Notes under the pieces: model-generated | What the model saw: the letters and a program-made list of their open reading frames with translations, nothing else | Database searches by the model: none | What the model was told of the DNA's origin: nothing | DNA from: Nitrospiraceae bacterium | GTDB taxonomy: Bacteria > Nitrospirota > Nitrospiria > Nitrospirales > UBA8639 | NCBI GenBank assembly: GCA_020632635.1 | Contig: JACKFE010000002.1 | Coordinates: 310,001 to 374,000 of the forward strand | Direction of reading: 5' to 3' | Length of the DNA stretch: 64,000 nt | Made by a program: the position numbers and the translations under genes | Part shown: piece by piece, positions 51,589 to 60,285 of the stretch | Numbering within the stretch: position 1 is the stretch's first letter | How the letters are laid out: every line of letters begins with the position of its first letter

Positions 51589-52416
51589 ATGCCCCACTCA
51601 CCGAACAGCCACTCGCGTTCCACGAGCCAGCCCATCACCTTGACCGTGGATATTGGTGGAACAGGGATCAAGGCCTTGCTTCTGGATGCCGCAGGCAATC
51701 CGACAACCGAAAAACTACGCATCCTCACCCCGCAACCATCCACTCCTAAAGCCGTCATGGACACCATTCTGAATTTGGCCGAAGCCTTACCAACATTCGA
51801 TCGGGTCTCGGTCGGCTTTCCCGGAGTGATTCAGGCCGGACGCGTAAAAACGGCCCCGAATCTCGATCCCTCCTGGCCCCACATCAATCTGGTCAAGGAA
51901 CTGGAGCGCCAATTAGGTAAACCGGTCTTGGCCGCCAATGACGCCGATGTGCAAGGATATGGAGCCATCGAAGGCCGCGGAGTCGAAATGGTCATCACGT
52001 TGGGAACCGGCTTTGGCACTGCACTGTTTGTGAACGGCCATTTGGTACCCAATTTGGAAATTGCTCATCACCCGTTTAAAAACGGGCAGACCTATGAAGA
52101 AGCCTTGGGCGCATCGGCACTGAAGAAAGTCGGCAAAAAGAAATGGAATCAGCGGTTAGCCAAAGCTATCAAAATCCTGGATCGGGTCATCAATTTTGAT
52201 CGGCTGTTCATCGGAGGCGGCAACGCCAAAAAGGTCACACTCACACTTCCCGCCAATGTGGCTTTAGTCTCGAATGTAGCGGGATTACTCGGCGGGATCG
52301 CTCTCTGGAACAACGACCAGCCTGGAAAGACGCCTCTTTCATCGCCATCCGCACAGGCCAAACACAACAAAGCCCGGTCCTTCAAAAAATCCCGCACACG
52401 GAAACGCACCCCATAG
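51589..52416 (+). CDS. ROK-family kinase, polyphosphate glucokinase-like
   Basis: A 275-residue ASKHA sugar kinase. The phosphate-1 motif is LTVDIGGTGIKALLLDAAG and the phosphate-2 motif is VITLGTGFGTALFVNGHLV, as in polyphosphate/ATP glucokinases (PPGK). The C-terminal ~25 residues are Lys/Arg/Ser-rich. AAGGAGG is well placed before the ATG at 51589. If it uses polyphosphate, it would connect with the Ppx-type gene at 11636, but no context proves this. Confidence 0.87.
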   Translation: MPHSPNSHSRSTSQPITLTVDIGGTGIKALLLDAAGNPTTEKLRILTPQPSTPKAVMDTILNLAEALPTFDRVSVGFPGVIQAGRVKTAPNLDPSWPHINLVKELERQLGKPVLAANDADVQGYGAIEGRGVEMVITLGTGFGTALFVNGHLVPNLEIAHHPFKNGQTYEEALGASALKKVGKKKWNQRLAKAIKILDRVINFDRLFIGGGNAKKVTLTLPANVALVSNVAGLLGGIALWNNDQPGKTPLSSPSAQAKHNKARSFKKSRTRKRTP

Positions 52417-52521
52417 AACACTGCACGTCCACAGGCAACCAATACCCAGACTTGCTTCTCGGCTTCATAATCTGGACAATCGGCGCACACGCATCGCTCA
52501 AAAGTCCCCAGACACCCTAAA

Positions 52522-52914
52522 TTGATGATTGCATACGGATTACCACAACTCCTGTGGGTAGGCTTGGGCGGGTTCCTCGGCTCGGTCGGACGCTTTGTCA
52601 TGGCCGGGATGATCAACCGCTTCAGTCCCGCGCTGGGATTTCCTTTAGGCACACTCACCGTGAATGTCCTCGGATGTTTGGCGATCGGGCTCCTCCATAG
52701 CTTGGCGGAAACCCGGTCCTGGCTGGGACCGGAGACTCGCATCTTCCTCTTCATCGGCGTGCTGGGCGGCTTCACCACCTACTCCACCTTCGGCTTTGAA
52801 TCGCTGACCCTTCTGAAAGATGGGGCCATACTTAAGGCCTCTGCCAATATCATCCTGCATGTGTTCGTCGGGCTGGCCGCCGTCTGGCTGGGCGATTTCC
52901 TCGGGCGTTTGTAA
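52522..52914 (+). CDS. crcB: Fluoride ion channel CrcB/Fluc
   Basis: A 130-residue four-helix membrane protein of the Fluc/CrcB family that exports fluoride as a dual-topology dimer. Signatures are LGGFLGSVGRFVMAGMI, PLGTLTVNVLGCLAIG and GFTTYSTFGFESLTLL, including the conserved GGxTTFSTF-type region. The second codon is ATG and is an equally likely start. No fluoride riboswitch was recognised in the preceding 105 bp. Confidence 0.94.
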   Translation: MMIAYGLPQLLWVGLGGFLGSVGRFVMAGMINRFSPALGFPLGTLTVNVLGCLAIGLLHSLAETRSWLGPETRIFLFIGVLGGFTTYSTFGFESLTLLKDGAILKASANIILHVFVGLAAVWLGDFLGRL

Positions 52915-53050
52915 TCCGCAACGTTTCTCAAACCAATCACAGCCCTGTCGCATGGAGGAGCCAGGCGAACGACCACTTGGCGAGGAGTGGGTGAACAGGG
53001 TACAACCATGGTTCGTCAGTCCGAACGCCAACGTCTCCAGAACGCACAAC

Positions 53051-55870
53051 ATGGTCACCAAAAAAGCTGAACCACCTTCGGAATCCCCACACGCCGACCT
53101 CGTCATCGAAGGGGCACGGCAGAACAATCTGAAAAACATTGCACTCCGCATCCCGCACAACGCGGTCACGGTGGTGACCGGTGTTTCCGGCTCAGGCAAA
53201 TCCTCTTTGGCCTTCGACACGATTTTTGCCGAAGGGCAATGGCGGTACGTGGAATCGTTGTCCTCCTATACCCGCATGTTCCTGGATCGCGTGAAACGGC
53301 CTGATGTGGATCGCCTCGCTCATATCCGGCCATCCATCGCCTTGGAGCAAAAAAACCCCATCCGCACCTCTCGCTCCACCGTGGGCACCGCCAGTGAAAT
53401 TTCGGACTATCTCCGCCTGCTATTCGCCAAGATCGGCAAGCCGACCTGTCCGGATTGTCATCAGGTGGCTGTAGCTCATCATCCCACCACCATTGCCCAA
53501 GCACTGCTGAACGATTTTCCCGAAGCCCGCGCCCTCGTGTTGTTTCCTAAACCCGCGCCCCATCCAGATGCACGGGAGGCCATGAAAACCAGTCTCTTAA
53601 AACAAGGCTTTGTCCGAGTCCAGATCAACGACCACCTGATCAACCTCAACTCCGGCGACTTCCCGGATTCCCTGCCGCCGGAATTTCTCGTCGTCGTGGA
53701 CCGCGTCACCCTCACAGCCGACTCCCGCAGCCGCCTGGTCGAAGCCCTGGAAACCGCGTTTCGCGAAAGTGAGGGGCGAGCCAGAGTCACCGTGGCCGAC
53801 ACCCATGGCTTGGCCTATCACTCCACTTTGCAATGCCCCGGGTGCGCGCGCACCTTTACTCCGCCTCGACCGATCACGTTTTCCTTCAACCATCCGCTGG
53901 GCGCCTGTCCGGAATGCAACGGGTTCGGCAACGTCCTCCGGTATGACGAGGCGCTGATTATTCCCGACCCTGGGAAGTCACTGATGGAGGGATGCATCGA
54001 ACCCTGGACGAAACCCTCCAACGTCTGGTGGCAGCAACAAATGCTCAAAGCCTTTAAGGCCAAACAATTCGACGCCACGCTCCCCTATCAGGAGCTGTCG
54101 GAACCCGAGCGGGACTTTCTCTGGAAAGGCGCCGGCAAAATCGAAGGCATCCATGATTTCTTCGACTACCTGGAAGGCAAACGCTACAAAATGCACGTGC
54201 GGGTGTTCCTAAGCCGCTATCGCAGCCCCTTGCCCTGTGCCCATTGCCAGGGGAGCCGCCTCCGGCCCGACGCACTCTGGATCACCATCCATGACCGGAA
54301 CATCCATGAGGTGGGAGAGTGGCCATTCAAGAAACTGCAGGAATGGCTCCACGATCTCCCCCTCAGTCCTTTTGAGCAATCCCTCAGTAAGGACTTGCTC
54401 AAGACGCTGGAAGAGAAGTTGGCCTTTCTCATTTCGGTGGGGCTGGATTACTTAACCCTCAATCGGGAAATGCGGACACTCTCAGGCGGGGAAGCCCAAC
54501 GCATTCATCTCGCTAACCAGTTAGGCGCCAGGCTGGTCGGCACCCAATATGTCCTGGATGAACCGACTATCGGCCTGCATCCCAAGGATACCGAAGCCAT
54601 GGCCGCCATCCTGCGAAACCTGGCTCAACTGGGCAATACCGTGCTCGTGGTCGAGCACGACCCGTCGATCATTCAACAAGCCGATTTTGTCGTGGAGATG
54701 GGCCCGGCGTCCGGGGAGCATGGCGGCCAAGTGGTCTGCGCAGCGCCCTATAAAATCTTTCGGCAAGATCCAACCGCCGTAACCGCCCAGTATCTCAGAG
54801 GTGATCGGGCGATCCCCATCCCCGATAAACGGCGAGCCGGATCAGGAAAGACCCTCACACTCACCGGCGTCCGGGAACACAACCTCAAAAATCTGACGAT
54901 TGAGATCCCCCTAGGCAAACTAGTCTGCGTCACCGGCCCGTCAGGCTCGGGGAAAAGCACCTTGGTGGAAGACACCATCTACCGCGCCGTGGCTCGCGCA
55001 TTCAAGCTCGACTCCACCGTGCCCGGTGCCTTCGAGACCCTCACCGGCCTGGAATCACTCCGGTCCGTCTGCCTCATCGATCAAGAACCCATCGGCAAAT
55101 CGCCACGGTCCAACCCGGTCACCTATATCAAAGCCTACCAGGACATCCGCGCCCTCTTTGCGGGATCATCCGAAGCCAAACGCGCCCGCCTCACACCGGC
55201 ACATTTTTCGTTTAACACCGGCAAAGGGCGATGCCCCCGTTGCCAAGGCAACGGCTATGAAAAACTGGAAATGTATTTCCTGGCCGACCTGTACGTACCC
55301 TGTGCCGACTGCGAAGGGAAACGCTTTCAGCCGAAAATCCTGAACATCCGCGTCAAGGGCTATGCCATTCACGAAGTCCTGGAACTGACCGTGGATCAAG
55401 CCTGGGAGGCGTTCGGCGAAACCTGCCCGGCGCTCAAACGGAGCTTGCAGGTCCTGCAAACCTTGGGATTGGGCTATTTGCGCTTGGGGCAACCGGCCAC
55501 CAGCCTATCCGGCGGGGAAACCCAACGGCTCAAGATTGCCAGGGAACTGGCTAATGCGCCGCCGTCCAAGAAAGGCCAGCAGACCAAAGGCATGCTCTAT
55601 GTCTTGGACGAACCCACGCGCGGACTGCACCTGGAAGATGTGAAACGCCTGCTAGACGTGTTAGGGCAACTGGTGGAGGAAGGCCATACCGTCTTGATGG
55701 TGGAACATCACTTGGACGTGATCAAATGCGCGGACTGGGTCATTGATCTCGGCCCTGGCGGCGGCGACTCCGGCGGGAGCATTGTCGCCCAAGGCCCCCC
55801 GGAAGAGATCGCCGATAACCCAACTTCCATCACGGGAAAATACCTGAAACCTCCGCTTCTCCCAAACTAA
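53051..55870 (+). CDS. uvrA: Excinuclease ABC subunit A (UvrA)
   Basis: A 939-residue UvrA with two ABC cassettes for damage recognition in nucleotide excision repair. The first Walker A is VTGVSGSGKSSLAFDTIFAE and the first signature TLSGGEAQRIHLANQLG; the second Walker A is VTGPSGSGKSTLVEDTIYR and the second signature SLSGGETQRLKIARELA. Zinc-binding cysteine pairs are seen (CPDC, CPGC with CPEC, CPRC, CADC). The true start is the ATG at 53051; the frame open from 52820 overlaps crcB. The C-terminal end lies on a palindrome at 55867. Confidence 0.94.
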   Translation: MVTKKAEPPSESPHADLVIEGARQNNLKNIALRIPHNAVTVVTGVSGSGKSSLAFDTIFAEGQWRYVESLSSYTRMFLDRVKRPDVDRLAHIRPSIALEQKNPIRTSRSTVGTASEISDYLRLLFAKIGKPTCPDCHQVAVAHHPTTIAQALLNDFPEARALVLFPKPAPHPDAREAMKTSLLKQGFVRVQINDHLINLNSGDFPDSLPPEFLVVVDRVTLTADSRSRLVEALETAFRESEGRARVTVADTHGLAYHSTLQCPGCARTFTPPRPITFSFNHPLGACPECNGFGNVLRYDEALIIPDPGKSLMEGCIEPWTKPSNVWWQQQMLKAFKAKQFDATLPYQELSEPERDFLWKGAGKIEGIHDFFDYLEGKRYKMHVRVFLSRYRSPLPCAHCQGSRLRPDALWITIHDRNIHEVGEWPFKKLQEWLHDLPLSPFEQSLSKDLLKTLEEKLAFLISVGLDYLTLNREMRTLSGGEAQRIHLANQLGARLVGTQYVLDEPTIGLHPKDTEAMAAILRNLAQLGNTVLVVEHDPSIIQQADFVVEMGPASGEHGGQVVCAAPYKIFRQDPTAVTAQYLRGDRAIPIPDKRRAGSGKTLTLTGVREHNLKNLTIEIPLGKLVCVTGPSGSGKSTLVEDTIYRAVARAFKLDSTVPGAFETLTGLESLRSVCLIDQEPIGKSPRSNPVTYIKAYQDIRALFAGSSEAKRARLTPAHFSFNTGKGRCPRCQGNGYEKLEMYFLADLYVPCADCEGKRFQPKILNIRVKGYAIHEVLELTVDQAWEAFGETCPALKRSLQVLQTLGLGYLRLGQPATSLSGGETQRLKIARELANAPPSKKGQQTKGMLYVLDEPTRGLHLEDVKRLLDVLGQLVEEGHTVLMVEHHLDVIKCADWVIDLGPGGGDSGGSIVAQGPPEEIADNPTSITGKYLKPPLLPN

Positions 55871-55920
55871 CGTTCCGATTCACGCGCCGGCGTAGTCGGT
55901 CGCGTAGAACCGGTTGCTAG
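55867..55920. other. attC-like imperfect palindrome between uvrA and the SEFIR gene
   Basis: Arms CTAACGTTCCGATTCACGCG and CGCGTAGAACCGGTTGCTAG pair with one extra base and a mismatched spacer, around an inner CCG/CGG stem. This is the layout of integron attC hairpins, but the terminal boxes do not match the RYYYAAC/GTTRRRY consensus. It may instead be a bidirectional terminator for the convergent genes. The uvrA stop lies inside it. Confidence 0.4.
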
Positions 55921-55931
55921 CGTTCATTTTC

Positions 55932-57005
55932 TCACTCCAACAGAACAACACGGTCGACATCGTTCTGTCCAATATCCGAAACATGCCGAAGTAGCACTTT
56001 ACTCTTGTAAATACCCAACTCCACTATCGGTTTGAGTTGCTGCCTGTCTTTGCTTATCACGCCTGGCGCGAGGAAATATGTTTTGAAGGTCTTGTAGCAC
56101 TGCTTGAACTTATCCAGATTTTTCGACCCTGCCGGTGGTGTCATGCGATTCATTCGACTGACCATCATCATCAAGTTATCGTCAAATGCGTAACCAGCAT
56201 CCTTAAAGCGCTTACTTGCCGCATCAGGATCAGACCCGAGATGCACCGAATAGCCTGGATCTTCGCCGGGAATGTCGCCCTCAATTATCGAGATTCGTAG
56301 CTCTTCATATTCATCATTTTCGCCATAGCGCTGGTGCCAAGTTTCGAATATCTTTCTCCCCGCCGATTCATCCTCGAAAGCTAAGCCAAGGACAGGTGGT
56401 CGTTCGAGGTCACACATGAAGAAAGTGGCTCGCCACTTGGCTTTGTCCCACAGATCCACATCAATTGGACCTGTGAGATACATAATGGGATTGGTCTTTA
56501 TAGGCCTCTCGGGTAATGGCCGAAGCTTGCCCAGTGCCGGCTTCTCTGCCTTTGGTTTGTTGAGGAGCCTGTAATACAAATTGTCATACCCGTCTTGGGT
56601 ATTTTTTACACAGTAATAAGAGGCGCTCTGCAACGGAGTCGGAATATAGGAATAATGGAAGGGCTCGAAAATTACTGGCACAAACTTTAGATTCTCAGAA
56701 CCAGCATTATAGATATGCTGGTAGATCAAGTTACCCTCCCACTTGACACCATGCCCCTTACCTGGCTCTTCCCTCCCCATGACTCTTTTATAGTATGTCT
56801 CTGTGCATATCATGAGGACGTACTTGGCATCTTCGATTTTCTTGGCCATCCAACGAGGCCACCCCTCAGGGGGTGACGTTTCGTATTGGTCAAGCACACA
56901 ATCGATACCGTCTGCTCGGAGTTTGTTGGATAATTCAAGAACACGTTGAACGTGATTCACGTCGTCGTGACTGTAGCTAATAAATACTTCTCCGATTGAA
57001 TCCAT
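55932..57005 (-). CDS. SEFIR/TIR-like domain protein with unknown C-terminal domain
   Basis: A 357-residue protein. Residues 1-140 match the SEFIR branch of the TIR superfamily: GEVFISYSHDDVNHVQRVLE, IDCVLDQYETSPPEGWPRWM and VLMICTETYYKRV; a possible NADase-type Glu is in VKWEGNLIY. The C-terminal half (from about 165) matches no family recognised here; it begins PIMYLTGPIDVDLWDK and includes RISIIEGDIPGEDPGYSVHL. Bacterial SEFIR/TIR proteins often take part in defence signalling. A GTG at 57008 is an alternative start. Its flanks carry inverted sequences TGAACGCTAACAA / TTGCTAGCGTTCA. Confidence 0.82.
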   Translation of the reverse strand: MDSIGEVFISYSHDDVNHVQRVLELSNKLRADGIDCVLDQYETSPPEGWPRWMAKKIEDAKYVLMICTETYYKRVMGREEPGKGHGVKWEGNLIYQHIYNAGSENLKFVPVIFEPFHYSYIPTPLQSASYYCVKNTQDGYDNLYYRLLNKPKAEKPALGKLRPLPERPIKTNPIMYLTGPIDVDLWDKAKWRATFFMCDLERPPVLGLAFEDESAGRKIFETWHQRYGENDEYEELRISIIEGDIPGEDPGYSVHLGSDPDAASKRFKDAGYAFDDNLMMMVSRMNRMTPPAGSKNLDKFKQCYKTFKTYFLAPGVISKDRQQLKPIVELGIYKSKVLLRHVSDIGQNDVDRVVLLE

Positions 57006-57524
57006 CACCCGACTCTGTTTTGAACGCTAACAATGTTTAGGTGGATCCGTATAAGACCCCGATCTGCCCATTTCTGTCCATATAACGCGCCTTCCAATTG
57101 CTTAAAATTGCGGCCTTATCGCTGCCATTTCAATGTGATTCGCCCTATAGGTCAGTTGACGGGTTCTGATGCGAATCACTACAACACCCTTCCTTGATGG
57201 ATTCACTCCCATCAAGCAGACGACGAACACCCGCCAGCCCTCGCTTGGGGACAACAGGTATACAGCATAGTTGGATAGATATCACCATCGCCCCACCATT
57301 CTTCAATGGTCACCCGCACCAGTCGCCATGAAGGAAAATATCGGAACTGAAAAGAATTGTTGATGAACAAGCGAAATATGTCAACAGTGAGTGCAACAGA
57401 TCAGGAAACCCCAATTGTTTAAATTCTCTTTCTCACCTCATTCTCCGCTTACCCCGTTCAAGCCAAGTAATTTAACTCAAGGATGTACCCTAGATGGACT
57501 GCCTCGGTAAATATTACAGGTCCG
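57006..57524. other. Intergenic region upstream of the SEFIR gene
   Basis: About 520 bp without a supported gene. It contains TGAACGCTAACAA near 57018, the inverse of a sequence beyond the other end of the SEFIR gene. No RNA gene or promoter was identified with confidence. Confidence 0.3.
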
Positions 57525-58235
57525 CTAGAACATCGGTTGGATATCGGACTTTATGGCAAGAATGACTCCCGAGGGAAAGAACAGTTGCTGGACATATTCC
57601 CTGACCTTGACCACAAAGCCAAATTGGGCCAGCGGCCCCGAAAGGCGAACCGCCCGACACCCGCCCATCAGCAAGGGCGCGAGTTGGTATAATCGCTGAT
57701 AGAATCCACTCCCTGGTTTTTCGCCGAAGGTCATGGAGACGACAACCAGTTTTCCTCCTGGCTTGAGCACCCGATGAAACTCCTTGAGGACCATCGGCCA
57801 ATCGTGCTCCTCCAACAGATCGAACATATAGTTATTCAGCAGCACGTCAAAAGAATGGTCGTCTGCTTGAATTGCCAAGGCGCTGCCCACTGACAACTCG
57901 TAGTGTTCACATCCGGCTTCGCGAAGCCGTCGTCTGGCCTTCTCGAGCATTCCCTCGGATATGTCGATGCCGACATTCCGTCCGTGAGGATTATTCTTGA
58001 CCATTTCCACAAACGCCATCCCCGTGCCCACGGCCACTTCCAAGACCTGCTGGCCATCTTGGACATCTGCCAATTCCAAAGACCGTCTTCGAGCCTTCGC
58101 CTCTGTCAGATGGCTCCAGAGATCATATACACCCGCTAATCGATCATAGAGCCTTGTGACCTCTACTTGAGAAACTCTCGCCTTCAGAATTTCCAGTTCT
58201 CTTTGCCTGAATTCCTGCTTTGGTCGTTGCGCCAT
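57525..58235 (-). CDS. Class I SAM-dependent methyltransferase (UbiE-like)
   Basis: A 236-residue methyltransferase with the SAM-binding motif VLEVAVGTGMAFVEMVKNN, GIDISEGMLEKARRRL (acidic loop), and VLKEFHRVLKPGGKLVVVS (motif III). It resembles UbiE and phospholipid/quinone methyltransferases, but the substrate cannot be predicted. The ATG at 58235 follows AGGAA at 8 bp; an upstream start at 58253 is possible. Confidence 0.85.
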   Translation of the reverse strand: MAQRPKQEFRQRELEILKARVSQVEVTRLYDRLAGVYDLWSHLTEAKARRRSLELADVQDGQQVLEVAVGTGMAFVEMVKNNPHGRNVGIDISEGMLEKARRRLREAGCEHYELSVGSALAIQADDHSFDVLLNNYMFDLLEEHDWPMVLKEFHRVLKPGGKLVVVSMTFGEKPGSGFYQRLYQLAPLLMGGCRAVRLSGPLAQFGFVVKVREYVQQLFFPSGVILAIKSDIQPMF

Positions 58236-58316
58236 GTTGTCGTTCCTGACCATCCAACGAAATCCCTAAGTCAGCATAAGGCGGGGCCGGTTCAAAACCC
58301 TTTTCGGGGCATCCAT

Positions 58317-58700
58317 TCATCTCAATATTTTCATGACGAACAAGCTTGATAACAGATCGTCATAGGCGCAGCTCACGACCTTCTCGCCGCTGATGGTCGC
58401 ATCGACATGGTACAGTTCGCCTTCGACGTAGATCTGACAAAATCTGGAGTCTCCTACGAGGATTTCCAGCGTATCGTCCCCGCAAGCTTGCAAGAATCTG
58501 AATTTGGATTGACCAGGCTGGAGGGTGCCAAGATGGTGAGTCGTTTCACAGGCCCTATAGGCAACCGACGGGACGGGGTGATTCGAGGCATTCAGAATGC
58601 TGACAGTCGATGTGCCCAACCAGATAAGATTACAGGCAAGCAACACCACCAGGAAAGCTAGAATCCACCCCATGAAGCCTTTGCCGGTTAGCCTTATCAT
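58317..58700 (-). CDS. Hypothetical membrane-anchored protein
   Basis: A 127-residue protein with one N-terminal membrane segment (FMGWILAFLVVLLACNLIWL) and a soluble part containing four cysteines (ACET, QACGDD, FCQIY, SCAYDD). No family was recognised; disulfide-stabilised periplasmic folding is plausible. It lies between the methyltransferase and glyoxalase-like genes. Confidence 0.55.
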   Translation of the reverse strand: MIRLTGKGFMGWILAFLVVLLACNLIWLGTSTVSILNASNHPVPSVAYRACETTHHLGTLQPGQSKFRFLQACGDDTLEILVGDSRFCQIYVEGELYHVDATISGEKVVSCAYDDLLSSLFVMKILR

Positions 58701-58815
58701 TATTATTTCAAGGTTTCCTTCACCACTCCTTCCCGTAGTTCAGAGAAGATTCCGGCATGGTTAACAAATTCATTTTTCTTCTTCCAACGAAACAAATGGG
58801 GAACCCTATAAAAGA

Positions 58816-59184
58816 TCACCCACTAATAGCAGTGGTAAAGGTCAGGGTGTTCCCGAAGGGATCGATGACCGACATATCCCGCGTTCCCCAGGGCATGTCT
58901 TCGATTCCGGGTTTTGCGTATTTGTATCGCTTGGCGGTCAATTCCGCATGGTAGGCCTCCAAGTCGCTGGTCTCGATGCGAATCGTGGCGCCCGGGCAAA
59001 CGCCGCCATGGTGCTCTGACAGGTGCAATATACAGTGGTCTTTTGAGACCTGCATGTAGAGCGGGAAGTTGTGTTCCACACGGTGCTCCCAATCGATGGA
59101 GAACCCCAAAAAGTCCACGTAAAACTCTCTGGCCTTGGCCTCATCAAAGATACGTAGGATCGGTGTGGTGTTTCCAAAATTCAT
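58816..59184 (-). CDS. VOC/glyoxalase-fold protein
   Basis: A 122-residue vicinal-oxygen-chelate protein. The pattern TTPILRIFDEAKAREFYVDF LGF, then LYMQVSKDHCILHLSEHHG and the C-terminal RDMSVIDPFGNTLTF is typical of glyoxalase/bleomycin-resistance-like proteins. Possible metal ligands are in HLSEHHGG and DPFGN. Substrate unknown. Confidence 0.88.
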   Translation of the reverse strand: MNFGNTTPILRIFDEAKAREFYVDFLGFSIDWEHRVEHNFPLYMQVSKDHCILHLSEHHGGVCPGATIRIETSDLEAYHAELTAKRYKYAKPGIEDMPWGTRDMSVIDPFGNTLTFTTAISG

Positions 59185-59228
59185 TGGATGGTTCCTTTAC
59201 CGGTTCAATAAAAGAGGTTGGAGTCTCT

Positions 59229-59576
59229 CTACCCATAGAAGCAACCGTACTGATCTTCTTTGACCACAGCGAGAAAGTCCGTGACTGTCCGAACGTGCGG
59301 GGCGGGTTCATAGCCATGCCATTTCAGGTCGGCCCTTTTCCAGTAGATTTTCCATTGGTCCCTGGTTCTGACGTACGTGGCCTTGGCAAAGGAATGTTCG
59401 TGCTTGATCTTCGGCTTGTCCCATTGCGGGCGAATCTCGAATAGTTCGATGCTTTGACTAGTAATACGAAATCCAAAATCGAGTTGGGGCCGAATATGCC
59501 CTGGAGGCCGAATTTGCTCAATGAAGGCCCCCACGAGCTTTTGGAATCTTTTACGCTCAAGATCGTTGAACGCCAT
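59229..59576 (-). CDS. DUF3024 family protein
   Basis: A 115-residue protein matching DUF3024: a helical start (LERKRFQKLVGAFIEQIRPP) and ELFEIRPQWDKPKIKHEHSF, TYVRTRDQWKIYWKRADLKW, HVRTVTDFLAVVKEDQYGCF. The family's function is unknown; members often occur near mobile or defence genes. The ATG at 59576 follows GGGGCAAAAGG. Confidence 0.85.
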   Translation of the reverse strand: MAFNDLERKRFQKLVGAFIEQIRPPGHIRPQLDFGFRITSQSIELFEIRPQWDKPKIKHEHSFAKATYVRTRDQWKIYWKRADLKWHGYEPAPHVRTVTDFLAVVKEDQYGCFYG

Positions 59577-59697
59577 CCTTTTGCCCCTTTTTCTAAGATT
59601 GCGGTTAAGGGGGAGACCATTGGGTTCTGACCACATGATTGCTCCCCCGAAGACGCCCGCGCATGATTTCAGGCGGAGTTGTAGTTCAACCTACAAC

Positions 59698-60276
59698 TTA
59701 TTTTCTCTCGTTTATGAACCGAACCCCGGCGGCCTGCATCTGACATCTAGCTTTTTTGCCACCATCTAATGTAATCGAGCATGTCGCTTTCTCAATGAGA
59801 ACCACATCGAATCCTTCACGGCGGGCATCCAGGACCGTCGCCAGGACGCACACATCTTCAGCCAACCCAGCCACCCAGAGACGGCGAATGCCGTCGTTGC
59901 GAAGCTGCACCGCCAACCCGGTTTGCTCGAAAGCGGAGTATTGATCCTGATCGAACCGGACCCCTTTGGTTACGAGGATGGTTGAGCATGGGAGTGCGAG
60001 GTCCGGATGGAATTGAGCGCCCTTGCTGTCCTGCACACAGTGCGGCGGCCAAGGTCCGCCACGTTCGCGGAAACTCACATGCCCGACCGGATGCCAATCC
60101 CGTGAAGCATAGATGGGCACCCCCTTGGCCACGGCCTCGCCAAGCCACCAATTGATGACCGGCACAATCCGCTCACCGCCCGCCACGGGAAGCGCCCCAC
60201 CGGAGCAGAAATCGTTTTGCACATCCACAATGAGGAAGCCATCGCCAGGCTCGAACGTCTCGGACATCTCTGACAT
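59698..60276 (-). CDS. pncA: Nicotinamidase/isochorismatase family amidase
   Basis: A 192-residue cysteine hydrolase that would convert nicotinamide to nicotinate. The catalytic triad is visible: Asp in FLIVDVQNDFC, Lys in LVTKGVRFDQDQYSAF and Cys in AEDVCVLATVLDA. The metal-site DWHP (residues near 60) and GHVSFRERGGPWPPHCVQ also match PncA. It sits 9 bp after the macrodomain-NAPRT fusion gene, so both steps of NAD salvage from nicotinamide to NaMN are encoded together. Confidence 0.94.
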   Translation of the reverse strand: MSEMSETFEPGDGFLIVDVQNDFCSGGALPVAGGERIVPVINWWLGEAVAKGVPIYASRDWHPVGHVSFRERGGPWPPHCVQDSKGAQFHPDLALPCSTILVTKGVRFDQDQYSAFEQTGLAVQLRNDGIRRLWVAGLAEDVCVLATVLDARREGFDVVLIEKATCSITLDGGKKARCQMQAAGVRFINERK

Positions 60277-60285
60277 GGTGCCGTC

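Noticed and set aside
52417..52521. Fluoride riboswitch upstream of crcB
   Set aside because: The conserved GGNGAUGG and pseudoknot segments were not found in the short leader.
52820..53050. N-terminal extension of UvrA
   Set aside because: It overlaps crcB in another frame and lacks UvrA similarity; the ATG at 53051 gives the standard length.
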